Shown: positions 10,871 to 24,100 of the stretch, piece after piece | How positions within the stretch are numbered: the first letter of the stretch is position 1 | Layout: the number at the start of each line of letters is the position of its first letter | From: Diadophis punctatus similis | Lineage: Eukaryota; Chordata; Lepidosauria; Squamata; Dipsadidae | Direction: 5' to 3' | Length of the DNA stretch: 64,000 nt | Assembly: GCA_023053685.1 (NCBI GenBank) | Contig: JALIGW010000003.1 | Span: forward strand, 44,214,496 to 44,278,495 | Made by a program: the position numbers and the translations under genes | The notes under the pieces: model-generated | The model's database searches: none | Told to the model about the DNA's origin: nothing | What the model saw: the letters and a program-made list of their open reading frames with translations, nothing else

Positions 10871-11975
10871 AGTCATGTTTATGTTATTTGATACCCATAA
10901 ATAGCACATTTCTTAAATGAAGAAAATATTGTATTAATGCATTTTGTAAAAGTAAATAGAACTTGACAAAAGCATGTGGAATTTTACTCCTCTGTGCATT
11001 ATTTCCCTTTCGTTGGGAATTATGCTGCTGCTGATTATTTGTACAAATGCTTGGTGCAATTAGGGTTAGATGTCTTGTCTCTTATCTACTCAGCATCATA
11101 TGTGTAACAGAAGATTAGAAGATTAAAACAATGTCGAAAATATTATTTCCAAATAATAATGCTGCATATATTAGCATAGTGTTCCCTTCTGTTGATCTCC
11201 AGACACTTTTGGTGTTTTTCCATTCATAGAAATAGTGTTATTTTACTCCAGTGCATGATTGCATGGCGTTATGGGACACCAGGACCTTGAAGAGTCCTTT
11301 AAGAATGATTTAATGTTCTAAATATTTTCTCTTCTCCGAAAACATGTTATCAGATTTTCTGTTGTGCAAGTATGGGCTGCTCTTGGTATTATATTGCTGA
11401 GTACCATAAATAGAGCAGTATCTCATGGTGAAAGAAACAGTGACTGAGTTTTAGTAAATGGCACTTCGCTGGAAACATTTTATGTATAATATTAAGAAAT
11501 TTTCTTCATTTTCATGGTTTGAGTATTCATTGACTAGAGATAGTGTGGCTCATATCTGTGTCTGTTAAGTTGCAAGCACATAAACCTTTGCTTTTGCAAT
11601 AGTGAAATTGCTTTGCATTCTAAAGTTCTGACTCCTACATTTCATTATTTCTTTATTGTGTTTGATAAAGTAGGACAACATCCCATTTCTTTTCTTTATT
11701 CCTAGTCAACTATTATTCATAGGCATGAAATAGATGCAGTACCTCTCCAGAAACTTTAGAGAGTTACAGTAATTCTTGATCTGCCAATTCTGTTTAGTAT
11801 AAACAAAAGAGAACACACAATTGTTGCTTGATAGTATCTGTTTGTGGTTTACTGAGATGAATGAACAGCCAGATTGGCAGGTGTACTAGAACAAAAACCT
11901 ACTGTCTTCTTCTGTCACCTTCCTTGAGGCACTGGAATAGTTTCTTTCTTAATTGTGTTGAATTTTCCCTAATAG

Positions 11976-12182
11976 GATTTATCATCAGAGGACATGGAGC
12001 TTTCGACTAGTGAACTCAGCATTTATGATAAACTTTCGGAGACTATTGACTTGGTGAGACAGACAGGTTACCAGTGTGGTATGTCTGAAAAGGCCATTGA
12101 GAAATTCATCAAACAACTCTTAGAAAAAAATGAACCCCAAAGGGGACCCCCGCGTTTTCCTCTATTAATGGTTCTCTATAAG
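11976..12182 (+). CDS. C6orf89-like exon 2 (first coding exon)
   Basis: Acceptor CCCTAATAG, donor AAG|GTAAAT. The ATG at 11994 sits in a strong context (GAGGACATGG: G at -3 and +4). It codes residues 1-63, ending phase 0, and contains the highly conserved segment [20 protein letters not shown] and the start of the membrane segment. Confidence 0.92.
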
Positions 12183-15100
12183 GTAAATACAGTTTTAGAT
12201 TCTCCCATGTTCTTGTACAAAGTGTACAGGTAGTCCTTGACTTACGACCACAATTGAGCCCAGCAATTATGTTGCTAAGTGAGGAATTTGCTAAGTGAGT
12301 TTTGTTCCGTTTTATGACTTTTCTTGCCATATTTGTTAAATGAATCATTGCAGTTGTTAAATTAATAATGCTTTTTGTTAAGTGAATCTGGCTTCCCCAT
12401 TGAATTTGCTTGTCAGAAGGTAGCAAAAGATGGTCACATGGCCCCGGGACACTGCAACCGTCATAAATATGAACCAGTTGCCAAGCATCCAAATGTAAAT
12501 CACATGACCATGGAGATGCTACAACGGTCATAAGTATGAAAAATGGTCGTAAGTCACTTTTTTCGGTGACGTAACTTTTGAATGGTCACCAAACGAACTG
12601 TTGTAAGTTGAGGACTACCTGTACTTTAATTTGAAATCTCCATAGGATGAAATGTCTGTAGATCTGATTGAATTCATGGTTCTCAGATTTTAGGGTATAA
12701 TGATGTTAATTTGGGTAATCATTCTTTTTTCTGTGAATAAAACTAATGATTTCATTCATGTTAGGATTGGATCAGAAATGAATATATTACTTATTTTTAT
12801 TATTGACTTGTTAATATCAGAGAGTATCTCAAACGTTGCGAAACTACTGTGGATTTCATAGGTAAAATGAGGAACAAAAAGCAAAGTTGTGTTTTGATAC
12901 ACAATGTGCTCCTGCCATTGAAGCTTGCAGTCAACTTGCCAGGACAAATCTGGGTGGTAAGCCAAAGTGAGCTTTTGGCAGCGACCCCACTTTGCTTGCT
13001 GACCCCACTGATCAGGTTTGAAAATAAACAAGGCAACAAACCAAGTGACTCTTCTCCCATAATGATCCCCAGTGACCCCTGACCCCACAGTTCGAGAATC
13101 TCTCAGATAAAAATTTACATCAACAGTCATTTGTACTGTCATGCTTATTGTATGGGAGTAATGTTAGATGGAATCAGTAATACTAATAATCTTATTCTTC
13201 TCTTCTCTTGCAGGGATTGATTACCCTGGGAGTAGTTTTACTAACGGCATACTTCATGATCCAGCCATATACTCTTTCACCACCTGAAAATGCACTCACC
13301 AAAACCCATCCATGGGGTTCCCTCTTTCATCATATCCGGTTGCTGCCATTACCCATTACCAAGAAATACATGCTGGAGAGTAAGGAAATTACCTAAGCAT
13401 TTATTTCATCATTAAATTAAAACAGCTGGGTGCTTTACGTACGATAAATGCAGATGACATAAATAGAAATGGCTATTCAGTTCTTTATTTATAAAACAAC
13501 ACTGCATTCTGCTTTTTGTGAAAAGAAAAAAAATGTCAAATCTGCTTGCGGTAAACATCTCTTGGTTCCACCTTATTTTTGTAACAAAACTTAACAAATC
13601 GGCTCTAGTGACTGTAGGGCAGTCTATTAAGGTATTTTTCCTTATGCTAAAACTATTTCCTGGTTGATCTTAAAAGGCTCATTTTGAAGATTTATACATT
13701 TAAGTGCATTGACTCATTGATCAGTAACTAGATTAATTCAGTTCTGCATTTTTGAAGAGTGAAACATATCAATGAAATCTTGTATAATGAATTTGTATCT
13801 CTCAAAACCTATGCAGAATTACACTTATGACATTTCTGGTCCAGTTTATACAAGATGTTTTAGAAAAGAAATAATTTTAAAAAGATTAAATTTCTAATAT
13901 TTTGTACTCAGCCTTTATTTATTCAAATACTTGGAAGACTTGATTTGGCAGTTACTTTATTTCCCACTTTTCCTGTAATCTTCTGCTGCTTTCTAGCGTA
14001 CTGCAAAGCACAATTCCTACTCCCCCCCCTCCCGATGGGTGTCACTATGATTGAGAGACTAGCAATAGCAGTTTTTCCAGAAATGTTTTACTCATTAAAT
14101 TTAAAAAAATTACTTTGGCATGTCTGCTCACAGCTTTAACGAACAGAAAAAAAAATAAATTAATTTTCCCAGCAATTTTATCAAGTTTTCAAGTCCTGGA
14201 AAACTTGGTTTTTACCATTCTTCTTTTTATATATATGGGTAAATTATATGATCACTGTTGTAACTTCATTGTACTACTGTTTACTAATACGTATAAACAG
14301 GTTAATCTTGGAGAGCTGATACGACATTTACCACTTGGCAAAATTTTGTTTGTACTTGGACTGTAACAATTAAGTCAAAGGATCCAGAAAGAGAATCTGT
14401 CCAAGAAGTAATTAATTGCACAGGGGAGTAGGTGATTTACTTTTCATTAATTGAAATATACAAGGAAGGCACTGTTAAAAAAACTTTGAATAAATTAGTC
14501 AACAGTTTTCCTTTCTTAGAAAGTCATAACACTGATATAATAAGCAACCAAGGTGTAATACAAACATGGGTAAAGAATTGAACATAGTTGAAAAGTCATT
14601 ACCACTGAAGTGCCTTTTCAATTAGGATAAATAGAAACATTATCATTTTAGAATGTTGCATTCACATATAATCAGGGAAAAAAATTATTCCTAGGAATTG
14701 GCTACTTAAATGATAAATTAATGATAAAAATAAACAGAAGATTCTTGCTCTTAGTGATTCATTTGATAAGATTATGTTCTATGTATCATAGTGGCATTTC
14801 TATGGACTGTTGGATGTTCATAGCAATCAAAAAAATAAACATCAGATTCTGGTTTGTATCCTTAGCTCCAGAAAACATAGCCTAAGTGGTTTAATAGTTT
14901 TGATTTCTGGAGAAACTCTCTAAACCAGGGTTGTCAAACTCGCGGCCCGCAGGCTGGATGCGTCACACGCTGGCTATGCCCACACCCGGTTTAGCAAAGG
15001 GGGAAAAAAAATCAACGGTACGTCATGTGACGCCGCCGTGACGATGTGAGTTTGATACCCCTGCTCTAAATGTATTGAAGATGAATCACCTCTGTCTTTA

Positions 15101-18100
15101 AAGGGGAGTTTATTTGGTACATGAAAACAGAAGAATTGAGTTTACACTGTACAGTTCCAGCTGTTTACTTAGAAAGGTAGGGTGTATCTGGAATTTCACC
15201 AAAGCAGCTGCTAAAAGGGCAACTATGTTATGCTGTTTTATTCTCCTGTCTGCTGTTGATTTATGGTATTGTGGTCAGTGATTGTAATAAAGAATTGAAC
15301 TGAAGTAAAAGAGCAATTTTGAGGGGGAAAAGGACAGTTTTGAAAAATTGTAAGACTTGTCTACTTGAAGGGACAGGACCTGCCTATCACTTTTCATTCA
15401 AGCAGTTTATAACACTCCGGTTCTGTTACCCATGTTACTGTATATGTAACATATGCCATTTAAAATCTAATTTTGTTTTATCATGTCTTGGAAGGAAGTC
15501 TTTTTTTTGCTCATTGGGACATAACGTTAATAGCATATTAAGAATTGCAGCCCAAATTGACTATTCTTTCAAATAACTTGTGTTTTGATTAGAAATAATT
15601 TCTCTTCCCCCCGTCATATTGTTATATGAGAAGTGAGATCAGGAATGATGCATAATTCTCTATGTTAAAGGACATTTTTCAGGTTGTCTCAAGGGTTCAC
15701 TCCTTATTGAACAGCATTCTTACCATAGGCGTATGCAACCCTTTTGCTTATAATGTTATCTGAATAATCTCCTAGAGTGTGCTGGAATACATAGTGATAC
15801 AAATACAGTTGATCTCATAAGTTTACATACCCTGGCAGAATGTATGATTCCCTGGTCATGTTTCAGAGAATATGAATGATAACACGAAAACCTTTCTTCC
15901 ACTCAATGGTTAGTATTAAGAACTGGGGTATGTAAACTTGTGATCAGGGTCATTTGGGTATTTCTGTTGTCATTATGATTGAAAAAGAGTAAACACAATT
16001 GATTGATAATAAATAGCTTCAGCCAAACACTAACCATGAGTGACAGAAAGGTTTTCACATTATCATTCATATTCTCTGAAAAATGGCCAGGACATCATAA
16101 AACCATCTTTAAAGCCCTACATGGCTTAGGATCAGGTTACCTCCGGGACTGCATTCTACCTCATACTTCCCTTCGACAGGTCAGGTCCCACAGAGTGGGT
16201 CTCCTCCAGGTCCCGTCAACCAAACAATGTCGGCTGGCGGGGCCTAGGGGGAGGGCCTTCTCTGTGGGGGCCCCTGCTCTCTGGAACCAACTACCCCCAG
16301 AGATACAAATTGTCCCCACCTTGCTGGCCTTCCGAAAAGCCGTGAAGACATGGCTCTTCCTGCAGGCGGGGTTTTGAGACAACTTCATCTTGGTCTCCCA
16401 CATGTATGTAAGATTTTGTACGCTTTTTAAATGTATTTTAAATTGTTTTTATGATATTGTTTAGTGGTTCTTCAAATGCTGTACGCCGCCCTGAGTCCCC
16501 AGGGAGTAGGGCGGCATATAAGAATCCTAAATAAAATAAAATAAATAAATAAATAAATAAATAAATAAATTCTGCCAGGGTATGTAAACGTATAAGCACA
16601 ACTGTAAATGAAGAGGTTAATAGAGGAAAAACATGCTGCCTCAGCTTTTCATAGATGTTTCTTGTTTCTCTGTCACAAATCATTTTATTTATTTATAAAA
16701 TTTATTGGCTGCCTATCTTACCATAGGGTAACTCTGGGCGGCTTACAGTTACATCTAAGTTAGGACATAAAAAGTTAAAATCAAACATTAAAACCAAAGA
16801 CACATGGGAGGGCGGTGGAGTGGGGGAAGGTGGGATCTGTTATTACTCAATCAGCCACCTCCATTGTGTTGTTCCCCCACTGGCAAAGTCTCCTGTTATC
16901 CATCACCAATATACTTTACAAAAGACCAGAGTGTTTTAACTCTGTTTGAAGCAAAAATCAAGAACATGGGGGCATAACCTCAAACTGACAGGAGGGAAAT
17001 TCAAAAGTAAGTTAGAAAGCATTATTTCACAGAAAGATTAGTAGAAGCTTGGAACCAACTTCCAGCGGAGGTAGTGGGTCAGTCATCTGTAACTGAGTTT
17101 GAGCATGCTTGGGATAAACACATGTCCATCATCTGACAAAAATTTAAAAGATAAATAAATAATAATAATTAAAATATATAAATTAAATAAGAAAGCAAAA
17201 AACAAACTCAAAGGGCAGACTTGATGGATTGCTAGGTCTTTTACTGCCTTCAGTTATCCATGTTTCTGTGAAATGGAGATTAAATTATTGTTCTCCATTT
17301 TCATACTAGGAGCTTCTCAGAAGTTTCTTTATAAATTAGCATTACGTGGAGATATTTCAAAGATATCATCTTTGAAAGAAACAGCATGTGAGTAGTCATT
17401 TCACATCTACCACAAACGCTGTTGATTAATATTTGGGTTGTGATCAAGCTAGAAAAAAAGGCAAGATTGTGTAATGTAATGCCTGAAATGGGAGCTCCCT
17501 TTGCCCTAATTTTAATTGGTTATACTGTCATTATCTTTGAATAACCCAGTCAAAAGTGTTGAAAGCTCAGTGGTCTGGAATAAAAAATGTGAGTCATCAT
17601 CCAAAACTGCTTATGAAAAGCATGGTTGGTCTAATTCAGGGGTCCCCAAACTTGGCAACTTTAAGACTTCTAATTCATCCAAGGTGTCAGAATTAGAACT
17701 ACAACTTGTAGTTCAGTTCTCTCTTGTTTATGGGGGGAAAGGCCCATCTTTCCATCATATTTAAATATATTTCAGATATATTTAAGTAATGTATACCGTA
17801 TATTGCTAATTTTATAAATCCCAAAGAGAAGTAGATTTGTTTGAGGGCTTAATTTAAACTTTAATATATGAAGACTGACAGTGGAGTTTGAACGTGTCCC
17901 TTAAGAACATATGCCAGCAATATCTTTGAATTGCTCTGATACAGCAATACAACTGAGAATTAATTATGTATTTTGACATGTATGCACCTACCTCAATGAA
18001 ACTGTTTGGAAAACGTGGAACAGGAATTGTCAGGTGAAAAATAACTTTTTTCTCCTAACAAAAGAGGTTCAGATATTTTTAGAGGCGTCTGATTTAAAAG

Positions 18101-21100
18101 GACGTGGGAAAGTGCCAATGAAGCATTTAGGTTGGCTCACGAGCAGAGTTCCTTGTGGGCAGTGAGCTGTAACTGAAATCTGAAGGATTGTGGTGTGAGA
18201 GGAGTTAAGAGTGGTTTTTGTTTTTGTTTGTTTTTGCTTTTTTGTTTTGCATTTCAGAACCTTTAAACAATACTTAACAAACCCTAATTTATGAGCAAGG
18301 GTGGAGTCAGTATCCATCTAGCTGGAAAAGTTTGCAGCAATAATCTCTCTGGCAGCTGCCTTTAGCCTTAGGTGTTTGACTTTCAGCCAGTTTCCAGGGC
18401 CTTTTCCTACTAAACCCATTTGGATGATCTCAATTTAGGTCTGCTCTAGAGCATGCATAGAGATTCCCATTGCAAATGAATACGTTCTTTCTAAGACCCA
18501 CCAGGAAATAATATTGCCCCAAGAGGATGTTGTCCTCTTGCATAACCCAGCTGCAGCATCCTTCCACCACTCCGGTGTGAACTATAGCCCGATGCCTCAG
18601 AGCTATCATCAGGGTTTAAAATGCTGCCAAACATGCTGAATTTTATTGTAAACAGCCCTTCTTCTAATAATCTGGAACCTAATAACAGACACATGTGTTG
18701 GGACATAGTTTTTCATGGACAGCCTGCCCTTTTAAAGATGGGCGGTGCAAGTTCTTTTTAACATACTTTGGCAGTTGTTCAGCAGGAGAATTGTTTGCTT
18801 GTAATTTCTGACAGGCAGACACATTATTGTGGGAACCTGGAAAGCTGAAAGCTCTTCTTTTTTGCATTTAGGATTGTTTTAATGTTTTTATCAGGTTTAT
18901 AGATGGTTCTACATGAGTGATTCTTTGGAATACTGTCCATTTTATTCTAAAATAAAGATTGCTGTGTAGTGTTTAGCTGAGATGAGACTTACTCTAAAAT
19001 TTGTTGCAGTTTTGAACATTCTGTAATAGCTTATGAAGATGTTCTTCACCACTTCACGAGTTTTCTTTTGTGGTTGAGATTTGAAAATACAGTTGCAACA
19101 TTTCTAGATCATTATGAAAAATAGCTTACGATACGGTTTTCAAAAAGTATAGGCAATTCTGCTCTCCTTAAAGTTATTACAGTCCCTCTGTATTCTTTTG
19201 TTGCCCTTTGCTGATGTACCTGTTCCAGATTTAGGGGTTAAAATAACTCTATTCTGACCATAAAAGGAAGTTTTTTTAAAAGATATGAATTCATGGAGTA
19301 TGGTTGCTAATTTTGGCATGGAAATGAGTAGGTTTGCCAGCCTAAGGAATGAAGTTTTCCTTCATTCACTGCTTCAGAATGGTAAGCATTGTAAGCATCT
19401 AAAAGACATCTGTGTGGCAAAAAAAAAGCCATTTTGCATCTAGTTTGCAGTGAACCATGAATGCTGTTCTTACTAGCTGAGGTGATTTGAGGCTAACAAT
19501 CCTAAACTCTTATGACTTTCGAAACTGATGTTTAAGAATGTTGTGGTTTTAATTAACTTCTCATGTTTAATTAACTCCTCCTTATATATTGAATTTCTAG
19601 CCTTTGTCTAAAATTTTAAGAGCTTAAAGCAAGAATGGAGCCCGAGACAGTTTGTACAAATTATGAAACCTATAATGTGTTCTTAGTGTGTTATTAAATA
19701 ACACAAAAGTTAATCTCTGCTATAGCTACTAAATGACTTTAACACCTGTTCATCTGAATGGCAGTACCAGGAGCATCAAATTCAACTCGTTGTGTTGATG
19801 CATGTCTTTGTTTACATTCTGCCCTTAAGAGTGGCGATGAATATGTTGTTGGAAGACCTGAAGAACTGGGTTAGGGACAGATTGTCATTAAGAAAATTCT
19901 ATGTGGTCACTAAGAGTTGACACCAACTTAGTGGCACATAATCAATAAAAAGGATTGCCCCTCAGGTTAACAGAGTCAGCAGCTCACATTTCTTCTCAGT
20001 TTAGTGAATCTTTTTAGTTCGCTGATTCAGTCATTTTGTAATTCTCAAAGGTGAAGAATTTATATCAGGGGTATAAACTGGCAGCCCGCGGGCCAGATGC
20101 ATCATGCGCAGGCCATGCCCACCCCAGCTCCGCAAAGGAAAAAAAAACGTCACTATACGTCACGTGACGGTAATGTGATGCCATGAGTTTGACACCCGTG
20201 ATTTATATCTTCATGGACTAGTGAAATGACTGAGATGATGTGTTGATTTTGCAAAATTTGCGTTAGTTATGTTTAATGAAGGCAAGAAATGTGTTCTATT
20301 TTGCAATGAATCTGAATCATTTAATTTTTCTCATTGAAAGATAATTTTTAACACTCTTCACACCATTTAGTTTGGCAGAATAATTGCTCTACACATTATA
20401 ATAATGTTTTAATTTTATGACCAAAGTATTATCTATTGATATATTGTGTTTCCCTGAAAATAAGACCTACCCTGAAAATGAGACCTATCATGCTTTTGAG
20501 CGCATGCGCTAAAATAAGACCTCTCCCCCAAATAAGACCTATTTAAGCGCCTGTGCAGCCGGTCCCCGCCATTTTCTCTTGTTGCCATGCAGACAACACG
20601 AGGTGAGGAGGCGATGCCGGAGGGAGGGAAAGGGGGGAGAAACATGCCCCATGCGCTCCACATGCACCTGCCATCCCCGCGGAACAGCCTTGCGGCGGCC
20701 GCTCCCACAACCCTAGCCACTGCGCCTCTTCTTCTGTTAATGGTGTCCGCAAAAAGAGTAGTAGGCCCAGTGATGCGCCTCAAGCCCCCCTCCTTACCTA
20801 CCGGTAATGGCGCGATGGTCGCAGCAGGCCATCCCACCGTCTACAAAAGATCTGCTTCGCCGGTGCCGCTCAGGCCACTACCTCCAGGACGCGTGGCCAC
20901 TTTGGCAGCTGCAAAAGCGGCAGGAGGTCCAGAGACGCACCCCACACGTCGCTGGGCCTCCTCGTTGCTTGCCGTGCAGACAGCACGAGGTGAGGCGAGG
21001 CTGGAGGGGGGAGGGGAAACCTACCCCACACACCCTTACCTATGTCATATTTATGACAGTTATAACCTGGGGTTTTGTGATCCCCTTTTGCGACCTCCTT

Positions 21101-24100
21101 GACAGGCAAAGTTAATGGGGAAATCCAGATTGACTTAATATTTGTGTTGTAGCTTAACAACTGCAGTGATTACCTTGACAACTGGCAGGAAAGGTTATAA
21201 AATGAGGCAAAACTCATTTTTTGCCTCATTGCAAATCCCCACCCCCCGGGCAACCACAATGCCAAATCCCAACCACCACCACACCCAGGGTTTTGGATTA
21301 ATGGATTTAATGATCTAAAATGACTTTTATTTTGACCCCCAGACAAGATGAGTTCAAAAAGAAAGAGCTGCTCCATGGAATTCAAGAAAGGAATCGTGGA
21401 GGATTCTCAGGGCAAGAATCTGACATCTTTCTGCAAAGAGAAGATTTTGGATCTCCGTTTGGTCCGAAAATGGAGAGCAGAGTACGATAACCTCAGTCAA
21501 CAGGTGCACGAGGGAAATGCTAAGAAGCGCAAATGGGGATCGGGTCGGCAACCATTACTTCCTGAACTTGAAGACGGCATCTCTGAATGGATCGCTGACA
21601 GGAGAGCAAAGGCTTTGGTTGTACACAGGGCTGATATTCAAGCATTTGCCCTTGCAATGGCACCACAATTACAAATTCCCCAGGAAGAATTCAAAGCCTC
21701 TCAGCACTGGCTGGATGGCTTCCTTCAGCGATATGAACTGTCTCTGGGGAGATCCACCTCGCTGTTCAAGCTGGAAGATGCTGAACTTGTCAAACGTGCA
21801 CTTGCATTCAAGTCCTTCATTAATGGCATTGACTTTTCCAAATACCAGCTCTCCAATATGATGGCCATGAATGAAACTGCAGTGTTTATGGGCCAAGTAG
21901 CTCAAACAACAATTGATCAGAGGGATGCCACATCAGTTTATATTCCCTCCACTGGATATGAAAGTGCACGTGTTACCTGCATATTGGCAATTCGGCTGGA
22001 TGGAACCAAAGTCCCACTTCTAATAATCACCAAGGGCAAGAAGGAAAAAATTGAAAGGGTTTCAGGGATTTACGTCCTTGAAACCGAAAAAGCCTGGTGC
22101 ACCCAAGGAGCTATCAGGAAGTGGGTCGAGCTAATGCTGCCACTTGTTGTGCGAGGTGGCCAAAGAGGCATGGTAGTCTCGGATTCATTCAGCACTCACC
22201 GTGCCAAAGACATGAAAAAGTTTCTTGCCCAGCGAAGAATTGACCAAATTATGATACTTGCAGGAATGACAGGATACCTCCAGACACTGGACATTGCGAT
22301 TAACAAGCCATTCAAGGACCATCTCCACATCGAAATAAATGAGTACATTGAAAACAGAATGTCAAGAAACCAGCGTGGGAACTTCATGAAGCCTAGCCTG
22401 CCAGAGCTTGTGACTTGGGTCAAGAATGCATGGGACAAAGTCAGTGACACCTGTGTTGCCAATACGAGCAGGCTACATGGACAGGAGGTACTCTTTTAAG
22501 GAGACCTCTATTGCTAGACATCAGCGATTGGGATCAATGGTTTTAAACGAAATGGAGTCACAAGAAACTCAGACTGGAAATCAGGGTGTGGAGAGTTTTG
22601 ACGATGTTCCAGAAGAAGATGACATGACTGTATTTGAATAAATTGTTGAATTTGAATAAATTGATTGTTGTACCATACATGAGTATTGTGGTTTCCCTGT
22701 GTGTGGGTTTAGGGTTTGCGATTGTGGTTGCCCTGGGGTGGTGGTGATGATGGGACTTGGCATTGTGGTTGCCCTGGGGTGGGGGTGGTGGTGGTTGGGA
22801 TTTGCAATTTTTGCAATGAAGCAAAAAATGAGTTTTGTCTCATTTTACAACCTTTCCTGCCAGTTGTCAAGGGAATCACTGCAGTTGATAAGCTACAACA
22901 CAGATGTTAAGTCAATCTGGATTTCCCCATTGACTTTGCCTGTCAGGAGGTCGCAAAAGGGAATCACAAGACCCCAGGTTATAACTGTCATAAATATGAC
23001 ATAGGTAAGGGTGTGTGGGGCAGGTTCTCCCCCCTCCAGCCTCGCCTCCTCACCTCATGCTGTCTGCATGGCAAGCAACGAGGAGGTCCAGCAACTCTTT
23101 TTGCAGCCGCCATTAACAGAAGAAGGGGCGAGGTGGCTAGGGTTGTGGGAGCGGCCACCGCGAGGCTGTTCCACGTGGTTGGGAGGTGTGTGTGGGTCGC
23201 ATAGGGCATGTTCCTCCCCTCTTCCCCCCCTCCGGCCTCGCCTCCTCACCTTGTCTTGTCTGCACGGCAAGCAACGAGGAGGCCAAGCAACACGTGGGGT
23301 GCATTGCTTGGCCTGCTGTTTTTGCGGCTGAGTGGCACCCGTAAAGCAGCTGCTTCGTGGACGGTGGGATGGCCTGCTGCGACGATCACACTGTTAGGTA
23401 AGGAGGGGCCGAGGCGCGTTGCTGGGCCTCCTGCTGTTTTTCGGCTGCAAAAGCGGCCACGCTTGCTAGAGGCGGCAACCTGAGCGGCACCTGCGAAGCA
23501 GCTGCTTTGTGTACGGTGGGACGGCTTGCTGTGACCCTTCGGGAACCTGGCGTGAGGGGCCACTCACTACCCACGCCTCCTACTGGTACATGGGGGGGGG
23601 AATAAGACCTCCCCGAAAATAAGACCTGGTCTTATTTTCAGTGAAACACGGTATATTAAATACAAAGCAATGACTGAATTGAAGACGGCAATTAAAAGCA
23701 TAGCATGGCTAACAGCTTGTTTGCAAAATTTCTTTGGCATTTTTTGAGCAGTTCAAATTGTTGCAGTCTGTCAGAGTTTGTTGCAAAATTAAATCCAGAA
23801 AGCACACACACAAGTAACTGATTCAGCAGGATTGATTTAAATAAGAAACTTCTTTATACACAAGAATATATATACAATACCAACAGCAGAGAACAGTTTC
23901 ATTTCAGAGTTCAGAGCAGACAGAGTACAAAGTGGGCTGAGCCACGCCCAGCCTTCTAGCTTAAGTTTCAGTTTCGATTCTCTGTACAGACTCAGATGTG
24001 TTTAAGCTCTCATTGGCTGATTACCGTATTTTTCGGAGTATAAGACGCACCTTTTTACCCCCCAAAAGAGGGTGAAAACTTGGGTGCGTCTTATACACCG

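Larger units (their letters stand above)
8014..11975 (+). other. Intron 1 of the C6orf89-like gene
   Basis: Bounded by GTGAGA (8014) and CCCTAATAG (to 11975). It holds a (GT)n tract, a foldback hAT miniature and a LINE 3' end. A SINE/LINE-like remnant may lie at about 9972-10055. No coding exon is seen in the rest. Confidence 0.45.

Noticed and set aside
20433..21160. Several open frames of 70-171 codons on both strands
   Set aside because: They lie in the GC-rich inverted arm of the 3.2 kb transposon and recur in the opposite arm (22988-23574).
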